Source of the DNA: CAVVIG01 sp050249955
GTDB taxonomy: Bacteria > Acidobacteriota > Vicinamibacteria > Vicinamibacterales > CAVVIG01
DNA length: 64,000 nt
Reading direction: 5' to 3'
NCBI GenBank assembly: GCA_050249955.1
Contig: JBFWPN010000001.1
Location: 906,587 to 970,586 of the forward strand
A model generated the notes under the pieces. It saw only the letters and a list, made by a program, of their open reading frames with translations. It made no database searches and was not told the DNA's origin. How positions within the stretch are numbered: position 1 is the stretch's first letter; each line of letters opens with the position of its first letter. The position numbers and the translations under genes were made by a program. Shown piece by piece: positions 30,014-39,232 of the stretch.

Positions 30014-31003
30014 ATGAAGAGCATGCGCGTCCGTGAAGGTGCCCGGGCCGTGGCGCTGTTCGCCTTCGGCTTCACGCTGTTCACTCCACCTGTCGTCCTC
30101 GCGCAGGCGGGTTCCGCCGGGCCGCGGACGACTGTCCCTGCCGAGCGCCAGTCGATTGCGGGGACGTGGAACTTCTCGACGCTCACGCCGCTCGAACGCC
30201 CGGCCGAGTTCGGCAACCGGGCGACGATGAGCGCCGCCGAGGCTGCGGCGTACGAGCAGCAGGTGATGGAACGGAACAACGCGGACCGCCGCGACGGTCC
30301 GGTGGAGACCGATGTCGCCCGCGCGTACAACGACGCGTGGTACGACCGCGGCACGCACGTCGCCATGGTGAATGGCGAGTTCCGCACGTCGCTCGTCGTG
30401 TCGCCGCCCGACGGTCGGATCCCTGCCCTCACCCCAGCTGCGGCGGCTCGGCAGGCTGCGCGCGCGCAGCAGCGACGGGATCACCCTGCCGACGGACCGG
30501 AAGACCGATCGCTCGGAGAACGGTGCCTGAGCTTCAACGCCGGCCCGCCCACCCTGCCCGCACCGTACAACAACTACCTGCAGCTGTTCGTGTTCGCCGA
30601 CTACGTGGTCATCCTCAACGAGATGATCCACGACGCCCGGGTCGTGCCGACCGACGGACGCCCGCACCTGCCGCCACACATCCGCCGGTTCCAGGGAGAC
30701 CCCGTGGGTCACTGGGAGGGCGCGACGCTCGTGGTCGACACGACGAACTTCACCGACACGACGAGCTTCCGCGGCGCGACGGCGCGGCTGCACCTGGTGG
30801 AGCGCTTCACGCGCACCAACGCGAACACGCTGCTCTACGAGTTCACGGTGGACGACCCTGACGCGTTCACGGCTCCCTGGAAGGTGGCGCTGCCGATGCG
30901 TGCGACCGACGAGGCCATCTACGAATACGCCTGCCACGAGGGCAACGAGGCGCTGACCGGCATCCTGCGCGGGGCGCGCTTCGGCGAGCGCACACGTCCG
31001 TGA
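30014..31003 (+). CDS. Exported protein of unknown function
   Basis: A 329-residue protein with a signal peptide (cleavage near VVLAQAG). The mature part has a characteristic order of motifs: SIAGTWNFSTLTPLERP, a central RCLSFNAGPPTLPAPYNNYL with LQLFVFADYVVILNEM, then GHWEGATLVVDTTNFTD and ERFTRTNANTLLYEFTVDD. I recognise this as a family that recurs in many copies in Acidobacteria-like genomes but has no known function. ATG codons at 29987 and 30023 are alternative starts; none has a clear ribosome-binding site. Confidence 0.78.
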   Translation: MKSMRVREGARAVALFAFGFTLFTPPVVLAQAGSAGPRTTVPAERQSIAGTWNFSTLTPLERPAEFGNRATMSAAEAAAYEQQVMERNNADRRDGPVETDVARAYNDAWYDRGTHVAMVNGEFRTSLVVSPPDGRIPALTPAAAARQAARAQQRRDHPADGPEDRSLGERCLSFNAGPPTLPAPYNNYLQLFVFADYVVILNEMIHDARVVPTDGRPHLPPHIRRFQGDPVGHWEGATLVVDTTNFTDTTSFRGATARLHLVERFTRTNANTLLYEFTVDDPDAFTAPWKVALPMRATDEAIYEYACHEGNEALTGILRGARFGERTRP

Positions 31004-31054
31004 TCGGCGCCTGAGACCGGGGCGGCGGGCCGACGTCCCGCGCCTCGTCTGGCG

Positions 31055-32416
31055 TCAGCGCGCGCGCTTCATCAACACGTAGACCGGCACGCCGAGCCCG
31101 ATGATGGCCAGACCCGCCATCGACGGCACCGGGTTCCGCCACACCTCGTTCAGCAGCATCACCCCGCTCGTCAGCACGAACACGGCCGGCGCCAGGGGGT
31201 AGCCCCAGGCACGGAAGGGCCGCTCGACCGACGGCTCGCGCCGCCGCAGGACGAACAGCGCGGCCACCGCAATGCCCGAAAAGAGCACCACGGCAAACCC
31301 GGTGTAGCTCACCAACTGCGAGAGCGACCCGCACAGCACGAGCACGCTGCTCCACACCGTCTGCGCGAGGATGGCGCTGACTGGCGCGCGAAAGCGCGGG
31401 TGCACGCGCGCCGCCTCGGCGGCGAAGAGCCCGTCCCTCGCCATTGCGAAGTACACGCGCGGACCGGCCAGCACCATCGCGCTGATGCTCGCGGCGATGC
31501 TCACGATGGTGAAGAGCGCGATCACGTTGCCCGCCGTGAAGCCGAACAGCCGTTCGGCCACCGTGTCGATGAGCGTGCCCTTCACCGCCGCCAGGTCGGC
31601 CGCCGGAATCGCGTAGAGGTAGAGCGCGTTCAGCCCGAGGTAGATGACGACGACCGCCAGCGTGCCGAGCCCCAGGGCAATCGGCACGTTGCGCCCGGGC
31701 GTGTGGATCTCTTCGGCGACATACGCCGCGGCGTTCCAGCCCGAGTAGGTGAACATCACGGGAACCAGCGCGAGCAGGACGCCGGTGATGCCAGCGCTGC
31801 CCGCAGCCAGCACCTGCGCCGGCTGGCCTTCACCCAGGCCGAATCCAAGCGCGAGGAACACGACGATGGCGCTGACCTTGGCGCCGGCGAGGATGTTCTG
31901 CACGAGGCTGCCCGGGCCGAGCCCGCGCAGGTGCACGACGGTGATCGCGGCGATGGCTGCGAGAGCCACGAGCGCCTTGGGCGACACGACGATCGGTACG
32001 AGCGGCAGCGGCACGGTGAGGAGCGGCGTGCCGTCGCCGGCGATGGGCGCGAAGCGGCCGATGTACTCCGCAAGTGCGACCGCGCTGGCCGCTATGGCGC
32101 CGGAGAAGCCAGCCACGAACGAGGTCCATCCGCTCAGGAAGCCGGTGAGCGGCCCGAACGCCTCGCGCAGGTACACGTACTCGCCACCCGCGCGAGGACG
32201 GAGCGCCGCGAGCTCGGCATACGCCATGGCGCCCGCAAAGGCGAGCATCCCGCCGAGCAGCCAGACCAGCAGCATGCCGCGCGCGCTCGGCACCAGGCCG
32301 GCGACGATGATTGGGGAGAAGAAGATGCCGCCGCCGATGACGTTCGACACCACGATCGCCGCGGCGTCGAGGGGGCCCAGCCGTCGGTCGAGCGCGGGCG
32401 TGGAGTCGGCGGTCAC
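31055..32416 (-). CDS. APC-superfamily amino acid permease
   Basis: A 453-residue transporter with about 12 hydrophobic helices. The first helix carries NVIGGGIFFSPIIVAGLVPS, the GxG(I)F motif of the amino acid-polyamine-organocation family, and the loop RPRAGGEYVYLREAFGPLTG is equally typical. It probably exchanges or imports amino acids in the inner membrane; the substrate cannot be predicted. The start is GTG. It converges on the preceding exported protein gene and lies 17 bp downstream of a small lipoprotein gene, so it could be the last gene of that operon. Confidence 0.9.
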   Translation of the reverse strand: MTADSTPALDRRLGPLDAAAIVVSNVIGGGIFFSPIIVAGLVPSARGMLLVWLLGGMLAFAGAMAYAELAALRPRAGGEYVYLREAFGPLTGFLSGWTSFVAGFSGAIAASAVALAEYIGRFAPIAGDGTPLLTVPLPLVPIVVSPKALVALAAIAAITVVHLRGLGPGSLVQNILAGAKVSAIVVFLALGFGLGEGQPAQVLAAGSAGITGVLLALVPVMFTYSGWNAAAYVAEEIHTPGRNVPIALGLGTLAVVVIYLGLNALYLYAIPAADLAAVKGTLIDTVAERLFGFTAGNVIALFTIVSIAASISAMVLAGPRVYFAMARDGLFAAEAARVHPRFRAPVSAILAQTVWSSVLVLCGSLSQLVSYTGFAVVLFSGIAVAALFVLRRREPSVERPFRAWGYPLAPAVFVLTSGVMLLNEVWRNPVPSMAGLAIIGLGVPVYVLMKRAR

Positions 32417-32433
32417 GGTGAAGGCCGGAACCG

Positions 32434-32910
32434 CTACTTCTGGATCAGCCGGCGTTCAACCGGGAACTCCGCGAGGAGCGTCCACTGCGCGGAGCCGTAC
32501 TTCGCGAAGACCTGTGCGCGGGCATCGATGAACTGCTTGTTCGCCATCATCTGCGCCCGGGTTTCGCTGCTGGTGTAGCCCAGCGTCGAGTTGACGGTGA
32601 AGCTCTTGGTCGAGGCGCCGCCAGCCAGCCCCTCCGACCCCGTGATCCGCAGGAAGCCCGCGCCCCACTCCTCGTCTTCCCCGACGCGGCGGAAGATGAC
32701 GTTGCCCTGGAGCGTGCTGATGGGCGTGCTGCCGGTGTTCCGGAGGGTGAAGGTGATGGAGGGGACGATCTTGTTCTGCCCGTTGATCACGCCGAGGTCG
32801 GCCCACCCGGTCGAGACATTGTCGATGGCCAGGGCAGACTTCAGGTCGATCTTCGGTCCGCAGGCAGCGGCGGTGAGGGCCAGCAGCAGGGTCAGGCAGA
32901 GTGCGCGCAT
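32434..32910 (-). CDS. Small lipoprotein with an FxLRNTG beta-sandwich
   Basis: A 158-residue lipoprotein: signal peptide ending LTAAACGPK. The mature part has ITFTLRNTGSTPISTLQGNV, a pattern of small Ig-like or late-embryogenesis-like beta sandwiches, followed by GEDEEWGAGFLRI. It is the fourth gene after an ECF sigma factor, separated by 9 bp from the preceding exported protein gene. Function unknown; regulation with the sigma factor is inferred from spacing. Confidence 0.75.
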   Translation of the reverse strand: MRALCLTLLLALTAAACGPKIDLKSALAIDNVSTGWADLGVINGQNKIVPSITFTLRNTGSTPISTLQGNVIFRRVGEDEEWGAGFLRITGSEGLAGGASTKSFTVNSTLGYTSSETRAQMMANKQFIDARAQVFAKYGSAQWTLLAEFPVERRLIQK

Positions 32911-32919
32911 GCCGCCATT

Positions 32920-33744
32920 CTAGAACACCCGCACTTCGATGCGCGTGCGGGCCTCCTGCGGCGTGATTTGCCCCCCGAGGAACGCGGTCAGGTCGGCCCC
33001 GCGGACGCTCAGGACGACCGTGCGCGAGTCGGTATCGATGCCCATGCGGGGCCGGTCGTCGCGGCGGCGGGCCGCCACGGTGAGCCATTCGGCCGGACCG
33101 ATGGACAGGCTGCGGCTGTGTTCGAGCATGGCCCCCATCAGGGCCTCGCGGATTTCGGTGCGGTAGGCTTCGTCCGGGTTGCTCAACACCGGGTCGTCGG
33201 TGCGCGGCTCTGGGGCCGGCGCCGTGGCGTCGGGGGCGGCGATCCCGTTGGCCGTCTGGACGGCGGTGGCGGCGGCACTGTCGGCAGGCAAGCGGCCGGG
33301 TGCCACCTGCAGTTCGAGCCGGCGCAGGGCCTGCTGCGCATTCACGTCGTTGCCGGCCGCCTGACGCAGGGTCTGGAGCGCGGCCTCGAGCCCGAGATCG
33401 TTCCGGGTCATCGCCTGGAAGCTCCAGATGGTGCCGCCGAGATCGGGCACCTCGACATCGAAGAAGACGCCGTAGCCATCGAGCCGGAATCCGCGCGCCT
33501 TCGCGTTCTCGGTGAGCAGCATGTCGGCCGGCATGATCGCCTGGAGCCGATCGCGAATGACGGTGGCCCCGTGCTCGACGGCCCCTTCGAGCACGCGCTC
33601 CATCTGCCCGAGCTGGTAGCGCGCCTCGCGCACCCGCATCTGGGCGGCTGCCGTGCCAGTCTGTGCGGCCCCGGTCGGCTCCTGGGCCGCCGCGATCGAC
33701 GCGGTGACCCCGATCACCGCGATGGTCCACGTGATGCTGCGCAT
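32920..33744 (-). CDS. Exported protein of unknown function in an ECF sigma operon
   Basis: A 274-residue protein with a clean signal peptide (MRSITWTIAVIGVTASIAAA). The mature part is mostly helical, with LGQMERVLEGAVEHGATVIR, and a short conserved core GYGVFFDVEVPDLGGTIWSF. I do not recognise the family. A longer start at 33774 overlaps the anti-sigma stop (ATGA) and adds ten residues; 33744 is preferred because it gives the shorter, ordinary signal peptide. The tight operon places it downstream of sigma and anti-sigma genes, so it may be a target or modulator of that system. Confidence 0.75.
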   Translation of the reverse strand: MRSITWTIAVIGVTASIAAAQEPTGAAQTGTAAAQMRVREARYQLGQMERVLEGAVEHGATVIRDRLQAIMPADMLLTENAKARGFRLDGYGVFFDVEVPDLGGTIWSFQAMTRNDLGLEAALQTLRQAAGNDVNAQQALRRLELQVAPGRLPADSAAATAVQTANGIAAPDATAPAPEPRTDDPVLSNPDEAYRTEIREALMGAMLEHSRSLSIGPAEWLTVAARRRDDRPRMGIDTDSRTVVLSVRGADLTAFLGGQITPQEARTRIEVRVF

Positions 33745-33770
33745 TGATTCCGTCCGTCCCCTGCCCATGG

Positions 33771-34571
33771 TCATCGCTGCTCGGACACACGCTGCCGCAG
33801 CAGGTCGTTCAGCTGCTGCTGCTGCCGCATCACTTCCATGCCGGTGCGGTTCTGCAGCAGGCCGAGCGACCGGTCGTAGTAGACCCGATCCGCCTGTCGC
33901 TGCACCTGGACATCGCGCGCGACGCCGGCCACCTGCAGGCCGATCTCGCGCATCACGCGGCGCTCGCTCGCCTGGAGGTCCGCACGCACCTGCTTGAGCA
34001 GCTCGTCGCCCCCGGCCGCAGCCGTCGCCACGGGCTGGGTGCGGAGCGCCTGGAGTTCCTGCCGCAGCGCCACCAGCTCGGCGCGAAGCTGCTCGCTTTC
34101 CGCAGACGGGGCGGCGGCGGTCCGCACCGTGGCCGCCTGCGCCTCGGTCGGTGCGGCAGCGGCCCGAATCCAGCCGGTGGTGAGCGTGAGCCCCTCGCGC
34201 GAGTACGTGAGGTTGATGTTGGCGAGGCCGAGCGAAGCGGCCACGACGAGCATGGCGGCGGCCGCCTGCATCCAGACCGGGGCGTCGGCCAGCACGCGCC
34301 AGCCGGACGGCCTCGGCGACGGCGGCGGCTCGGCCAGCCGGAGCGCGACCCGGGGCGACTTGCCACCGACGCCGTCGGCCACCTCGGGCGCCGCCCAGGC
34401 CGCGAGCCCCTCGCGCACGGTGCCGAGCGCGTCGAGTTCGGTGCGACAGGGCACGCAGCCCGGCAGGTGCCGTTCGAACGCCTCGCGTTCGGCCTGGTCG
34501 ATGTCGTCGTACAGGTAGGCGACGAGGACCTCCTCGCGCCGGCCGTCGTAGGTACAGAGGTCGTTCAGCAT
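33771..34571 (-). CDS. Membrane anti-sigma factor with zinc-finger (ZAS-like) N-terminus
   Basis: A 266-residue anti-sigma factor. The N-terminus has the HxxxCxxC zinc motif (His35, Cys39, Cys42 in HLPGCVPC) of the zinc-binding anti-sigma fold. One membrane segment (AAAAMLVVAASLGLANINL) follows, then a periplasmic part with a long predicted coiled coil (about residues 165-260, LRAELVALRQELQALRTQ). It starts one base after the ECF sigma stop and should hold that sigma factor at the membrane until a signal arrives. Confidence 0.88.
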   Translation of the reverse strand: MLNDLCTYDGRREEVLVAYLYDDIDQAEREAFERHLPGCVPCRTELDALGTVREGLAAWAAPEVADGVGGKSPRVALRLAEPPPSPRPSGWRVLADAPVWMQAAAAMLVVAASLGLANINLTYSREGLTLTTGWIRAAAAPTEAQAATVRTAAAPSAESEQLRAELVALRQELQALRTQPVATAAAGGDELLKQVRADLQASERRVMREIGLQVAGVARDVQVQRQADRVYYDRSLGLLQNRTGMEVMRQQQQLNDLLRQRVSEQR

Positions 34572-34572
34572 G

Positions 34573-35145
34573 TCAGGCCACTCGGCCGGGACGACGGGCG
34601 AGTTCGCGCCTCAGCACCGTCAGTCCCTGATAGAGACGTGTCTTCACCGTGCTCAGCGGACATCCCTGGAGATCGGCAATCTCCTGGAACGTGAGCCCGT
34701 GATATTCCTTCAGCACAATCGCCGTGCGCTGCTCCTCGGGCAGGTGGGCCATCGCCTCCTCGACCCGCCGCGTCATGTCCTTGCGGCTCACGAGGTCTTC
34801 GATCGACTCCGAGGGTTCGGCCGCAGCCGCCATCTCGATGAGGTCGACGTCCTCCGGCGGCTGCACCACCGGCGCGCGGCGCTCCTTGCGCGCCCAGTCG
34901 CGACACAGGTTCAGGGCGATGCGGTAGATCCACGATGAGAACTTCGCTTCCCGCCTGAACTTCGGCAGCGCGCGGAAGGCCCGGAGGAACGTTTCCTGGC
35001 AGACGTCGCGCGCGTCCTCTTCCCGTCCGATCGTGCGATACGCCAGGGCATAGATCGGCCGCTCCCATCGCAGGATGAGCTGGTTGAAGCTGTCGTGATC
35101 GCCGCCCATCGATCGGGCGACGAGTTCCTCGTCGGTCCAGGTCAT
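34573..35145 (-). CDS. ECF-type RNA polymerase sigma factor
   Basis: A 190-residue sigma-70 family member of the extracytoplasmic-function group. Region 2 shows FNQLILRWERPIYALAYRTI and DARDVCQETFLRAFRAL; region 4 shows EEQRTAIVLKEYHGLTFQEI and TVKTRLYQGL for -35 recognition. It leads an operon with its anti-sigma factor, an exported protein and a small lipoprotein, implying control of envelope functions. I searched the upstream 150 bp for a matching ECF promoter and found no convincing one. Confidence 0.93.
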   Translation of the reverse strand: MTWTDEELVARSMGGDHDSFNQLILRWERPIYALAYRTIGREEDARDVCQETFLRAFRALPKFRREAKFSSWIYRIALNLCRDWARKERRAPVVQPPEDVDLIEMAAAAEPSESIEDLVSRKDMTRRVEEAMAHLPEEQRTAIVLKEYHGLTFQEIADLQGCPLSTVKTRLYQGLTVLRRELARRPGRVA

Positions 35146-35269
35146 GCGAAAGAGTCGGGCCCCGCGTCTCCCCTCATTAGACGGCGTCCTGCCGGCTTCG
35201 GCCTGACCCGCCTGCGGCCATGCTCGATGTTACCAGCAGGTCATTGATGCGGCAGGGTTTAGCCCGGGC

Positions 35270-35275
35270 TACAAT
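35270..35275 (+). promoter_or_regulatory. Candidate -10 element of the GAF-domain gene
   Basis: TACAAT lies 21 bp before the ATG at 35297. The nearest -35-like element, TTGATG, is 20 bp upstream, which is too far for good sigma-70 use, so the call is weak. Confidence 0.3.
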
Positions 35276-35296
35276 GCCGGAACCCCTCACCCGATC

Positions 35297-36331
35297 ATGG
35301 AACCCTCGCGCGCCGCGGCCGGCTTTACCGTTCACTCGCTCCTGACGCTGCTGGCAGAGGGGGGCGGGCGCACGGCTGCCCTGTCGTTCCTGCACCAGCG
35401 CGCCCTTCAGGTGGCCGGTGCCACGGTGTCGCTGCTCTACGAACCCCATCCGGCGAACGGGCGCATGCAGGCCACGTCTGGCGCGGGCGTCGAGGCCCTC
35501 CCCACCGCCGCCTGGGAGCCCTCGTCCGGGGAGTCTGCGGTGCTGGGACGCATCTTCTCGGGTCGACACCCGGTGGCCATGGCCGGACTCGCCGCGGAGC
35601 TGTCCTCGCTGCACGAACAGGTCGGCACGGCGGCAGCCATCCTCGTGCCCCTGCTGGCCGAGACGCATCGCGTGGGACTGCTCGTCGTGGGGCTGCCGCC
35701 GGATGCCCGGCCCGACGTGGAGGCAGTGGCCGGCAGCGACGTGCCCTCGGGCTTCCTCGTGGCCCTGGAGCTGTCGCGACTCCGGCAGCGCGAAGAGTTC
35801 GAAGCCGACGTGCGTGCGCTGCTGGACACCTTCTCCGAACGGCTGGCCACCACGCTCGACCTGGCCCAGGCGCTCCAGCCGCTGTGTCACGCCGTGACAC
35901 GCCTCTTCGCGTGCGACCGCACGACCGTCTGGGTGCACGAGCGCGAGTCGCGTCACCTGGTGCCGCTGGCCTCCTCGGACCCTGCGCAGCTGGACGACCA
36001 CCAGTCGGTACGCGCTGACGATCCGGTGGCCCCCGCGGCCGTGGCGCTGCGGGCGCAGCGGGCCGGGCTCTCGACGAGCGACGGGGAAGCGACCAGCCGC
36101 CTGTGCATTCCGCTGCGCGGCTGCCGCCGCGCGCTCGGCACGGTGGTGTGCGACGGCGTGCGGATCGAGCCTGGCGACGACATCGCCCTGCTGAACCGGG
36201 CGGACGAACTGGGCCGGCAGCTCTCCGGGGCGGTGGAGACGATCGCGCTGCTCCGGGCCGTGGCACGGACGCGGCAGGAACTGGCCGAAATTTCACAGTT
36301 ACCGCCGTCGCCCGCCGGTGGCCCCACCTGA
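35297..36331 (+). CDS. Tandem GAF-domain signalling protein
   Basis: A 344-residue cytoplasmic protein with two GAF-like regions: about residues 10-160 (AALSFLHQRALQVAGATVSL, then AAAILVPLLAETHRVGLLVV) and about 190-320 (VTRLFACDRTTVWVHERESR, then SRLCIPLRGCRRALGTVVCD). GAF domains bind small ligands such as cyclic nucleotides, haem or metabolites. A helical linker joins them. No output domain is attached, so it must act through a partner; the HTH-receiver gene 150 bp downstream on the same strand is a candidate. Start choice is supported by reading-frame onset only. Confidence 0.75.
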   Translation: MEPSRAAAGFTVHSLLTLLAEGGGRTAALSFLHQRALQVAGATVSLLYEPHPANGRMQATSGAGVEALPTAAWEPSSGESAVLGRIFSGRHPVAMAGLAAELSSLHEQVGTAAAILVPLLAETHRVGLLVVGLPPDARPDVEAVAGSDVPSGFLVALELSRLRQREEFEADVRALLDTFSERLATTLDLAQALQPLCHAVTRLFACDRTTVWVHERESRHLVPLASSDPAQLDDHQSVRADDPVAPAAVALRAQRAGLSTSDGEATSRLCIPLRGCRRALGTVVCDGVRIEPGDDIALLNRADELGRQLSGAVETIALLRAVARTRQELAEISQLPPSPAGGPT

Positions 36332-36480
36332 GCCATGGGTTCGTGCGACACTATCTGGGCTGCGCCAACACTTTGAATACCGATGTGCCCGCCGGTTCGG
36401 CCTGCCGGTGCGTCCGGGTGCTGGTCCCGTGGTAGCCTTCAGCCGCGCTCGGCCCGGGTCCGTGGGCAGCACAGATCTCC

Positions 36481-37086
36481 ATGATTGACGAAACGTTCCT
36501 CACGACCGAAGAAGTCCTCGAGTATCTGCAGGTCAACCTGCGGACGGTCTACCGGCTGATCAAGGCCGGGAAGATCCCGGCCGTCCGCGTCGGCCGGCAG
36601 TGGCGCTTCCGGAAGAGCGACATCGACGCGTGGCTCGACAGCCAGCACTCGCGTCCCGCCACGCGCGCCGCGGCGGCGCCGATGCCGATTGCTCCGGCAC
36701 CCGCGGCTCCGCGCGACCCCGAGGCCCGGCCCCGCATCCTCGTGGTGGACGATGAGGCGAGTGTGCGCGACCTGCTGGTCAAGACGCTCTCGCTCGTGGA
36801 ATACGACGTGGATGCCGCGCCCGACGGCCAGGCCGCACTCGATCAGATGCGCCAGCACCGGTACGACCTGCTCATCACCGACCTCCGCATGCCCGGCATC
36901 GACGGCATGAGCGTCATCCGCGAGGCCAAGCGCTACAAGGCCGACATGCCGGTGATCATCATCACGGGCTACTCGTCCGAGTCGGCGGCCATCGAGGCGT
37001 TGAACCTCGGCGTGGCCGGCTACCTCACCAAGCCCTTCCGCGTGCCGCAAGTGCTGTCGACCGCCGCCAAGGCGCTCGAGAGCTGA
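36481..37086 (+). CDS. Excisionase-type HTH fused to a receiver domain
   Basis: A 201-residue two-domain regulator. Residues about 5-58 form a MerR/excisionase-type helix-turn-helix (FLTTEEVLEYLQVNLRTVYR, then VGRQWRFRKSDIDAWL). After an Ala/Pro linker (about 60-80), residues 84-201 are a receiver with DDE acidic residues (VVDDEAS), phospho-acceptor in LLITDLRMPGIDG, and Lys in YLTKPFR. Having the DNA-binding domain before the receiver reverses the usual response-regulator order. It is 5 bp upstream of an ABC-F gene, so they may be co-transcribed. Partner kinase unknown. Confidence 0.9.
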   Translation: MIDETFLTTEEVLEYLQVNLRTVYRLIKAGKIPAVRVGRQWRFRKSDIDAWLDSQHSRPATRAAAAPMPIAPAPAAPRDPEARPRILVVDDEASVRDLLVKTLSLVEYDVDAAPDGQAALDQMRQHRYDLLITDLRMPGIDGMSVIREAKRYKADMPVIIITGYSSESAAIEALNLGVAGYLTKPFRVPQVLSTAAKALES

Positions 37087-37091
37087 CCGGG

Positions 37092-39128
37092 ATGATCCAG
37101 CTTTCCGAGCTCACCAAGACCTTCGGCGGCCGGGTCCTGTTCGACCACGTCACCTGGCAGATTACCGACCGCGAACGGGTTGGGCTGTGCGGCCCCAACG
37201 GTGCCGGCAAGACCACGCTGCTGAAGATGATGGCCGGCCTCGAGGAGTGCGACTCGGGCGCCATCCTGAAGCCGGCCGCACTCACCGTCGGCTACCTGCC
37301 GCAGGACGGGCTGTCGCACGCGGGCAAGTCGGTCTTCGAGGAAGCGAGCGGGGCGTTCGACGACCTGCTCGCGATGAAGGCCGAGATGCACGTGCTCGAG
37401 GACAAGCTCGGCGACGCCTCGGTGCCCGAATCCGATCACGAGGCGATCCTCGCCCGCTACAGCGACCTCCAGGATCAGTTCCGCCTGCGCGACGGCTACG
37501 CCATCGAGCTGAAGACCGCCACGGTGCTGCAGGGCCTCGGCTTCAGCCGCGACGACTTCGAACGGCGGACGGAGACCTTCTCGGGTGGCTGGCAGATGCG
37601 CCTCGCCCTCGCCAAGCTGCTGCTGAAGCAGCCGAGCCTGCTGCTGCTCGACGAACCGACGAACCACCTGGATCTCGAGGCGCGCAACTGGCTCGAGGAA
37701 TACCTCAACGCCTACCCGCACGCGGTGATCCTCGTCTCGCACGACCGCTTCTTCCTCGACGCCGTGGTCACCCGCATCGCCGACCTGACGCTGCGCACGC
37801 TCACCGACTACGTGGGCAACTACAGCGCGTACCTCGTCGCCCACGAGGCGAAGATGGACGCGCTGCGGAAGGCGAAGCACGAGCAGGACGAGGAGGTCGC
37901 CCGGGTCAAGATGTTCATCGACCGGTTCCGCTACCAGGCGACGAAGGCCTCGCAGGTGCAGAGCCGGATCAAGATGCTCGAGAAGGTGGTGCCGATCGAG
38001 GTGCCGCCGGAGCGGAAGAAGATCCGCTTCCACTTCCCGGTCTGCGAGAAGAGCGGGCGCACGGTGCTCGAGCTGAAGCACGTGCGCAAGGCCTACGGCG
38101 ACCTGGTGGTGTTCCGCGATCTGAACCTGCACGTCGAACGGGGCGACCGCATCGCACTCGTCGGCCACAACGGCGCCGGCAAGTCCACGCTCATGCGCAT
38201 GCTCTCGGGCGAGGAGGCGCCCGACTCGGGCGAACGCATCGAGGGGCACAACCTCGTGATGCAGTACTTCGCCCAGGACGAAGCCACGCGCATGGACCCG
38301 GCGCCGACGGTGCACGACACGCTCTCGTCGGGCTCGCCCATGCACATGGTCCCGATGATCCGCAACATCCTCGGCGGGTTCCTCTTCTCGGGCGACGACA
38401 TCTACAAGAAGGTGAAGGTGCTCTCGGGCGGCGAGCGCACGCGGCTCGCGGTGGCGCGGATGCTGCTGCGTCCCTCGAACACGCTGCTGCTCGACGAACC
38501 GACCAACCACCTGGATCTCGACTCGAAGGAAGTGCTGCTCGACGCGCTCGTCGACTACGGCGGCACGCTCATCTTCGTGTCGCACGACCGCTACTTCGTC
38601 GAACGGCTCGCCACGAAGGTGATCGACGTCGGCGGCGGTGACGTGCTCGTCTACCCGGGCACCTACCGCGAGTTCCTCTGGCACAAGGAGCACCCCGAGG
38701 CGCCGGCCACATCAGGCCAGGCGCAGGCGCGCAAGCCGGAGGCGGCGAAATCCCAGCAGGCGAAGCCCCAGCCGTCCGCCACATCGCCGCAGGCCGGCAG
38801 GAGCCGGCCGCAGGCCGCAGCCGCCGCGCCCACGCAGCCCTCGCGCGACGAGAAGAAGCGGCTCGATGCCGAGGTCCGCAGGCGCATGAAGGCCGAGCAG
38901 GCGCGCAAGGCCGAAGTGGACCGCCTCGAAGGCCGCATCGCCGAGACCGAAGCGGCCATCCGCGAGCTCGAAGCCCGCATGTCCGCGCCCGGCTTCTACG
39001 ACGATCGCGCCGCCGCGCAGAAGGCCGCCGACGAGCACCAGTCCCTCATGTGGAAGGTCGGCGAGCTCATGCAGCGCTGGGAAGACCTCCAGTCCGACCC
39101 TGATTTGGCTCCCGCCAGCGACCGATAA
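37092..39128 (+). CDS. ABC-F family ATPase (ribosome-associated)
   Basis: A 678-residue soluble protein with two ABC ATPase domains. Domain 1: GPNGAGKTTLLKMMAG, SGGWQMRLALAKLLL, LLLLDEPTNHLDLEA. Domain 2: GHNGAGKSTLMRMLSG, SGGERTRLAVARMLL, LLLLDEPTNHLDLDS. The linker between them is helical and basic, as in the P-site tRNA-interaction motif. An Ala/Gln/Pro linker and a C-terminal coiled coil (about residues 590-670) resemble Uup/ABCF3-type proteins. ABC-F proteins bind ribosomes and relieve stalls or provide antibiotic protection. No membrane domain, so it is not a transporter. Confidence 0.92.
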   Translation: MIQLSELTKTFGGRVLFDHVTWQITDRERVGLCGPNGAGKTTLLKMMAGLEECDSGAILKPAALTVGYLPQDGLSHAGKSVFEEASGAFDDLLAMKAEMHVLEDKLGDASVPESDHEAILARYSDLQDQFRLRDGYAIELKTATVLQGLGFSRDDFERRTETFSGGWQMRLALAKLLLKQPSLLLLDEPTNHLDLEARNWLEEYLNAYPHAVILVSHDRFFLDAVVTRIADLTLRTLTDYVGNYSAYLVAHEAKMDALRKAKHEQDEEVARVKMFIDRFRYQATKASQVQSRIKMLEKVVPIEVPPERKKIRFHFPVCEKSGRTVLELKHVRKAYGDLVVFRDLNLHVERGDRIALVGHNGAGKSTLMRMLSGEEAPDSGERIEGHNLVMQYFAQDEATRMDPAPTVHDTLSSGSPMHMVPMIRNILGGFLFSGDDIYKKVKVLSGGERTRLAVARMLLRPSNTLLLDEPTNHLDLDSKEVLLDALVDYGGTLIFVSHDRYFVERLATKVIDVGGGDVLVYPGTYREFLWHKEHPEAPATSGQAQARKPEAAKSQQAKPQPSATSPQAGRSRPQAAAAAPTQPSRDEKKRLDAEVRRRMKAEQARKAEVDRLEGRIAETEAAIRELEARMSAPGFYDDRAAAQKAADEHQSLMWKVGELMQRWEDLQSDPDLAPASDR

Positions 39129-39232
39129 CAATTTCGTCAGCCGATTACGGTTCTGCCCCGGTCGCCAGCGCGCCGCCACGCGCGAGGTCCGCGAAACGCG
39201 CCGTTTTCAGCCCAGAAATGTCCAGTCGAGCC

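Noticed and set aside
35146..35296. ECF-type autoregulated promoter upstream of the sigma gene
   Set aside because: GTCTAA-like -10 is present, but no GGAAC-like -35 at 16-17 bp.
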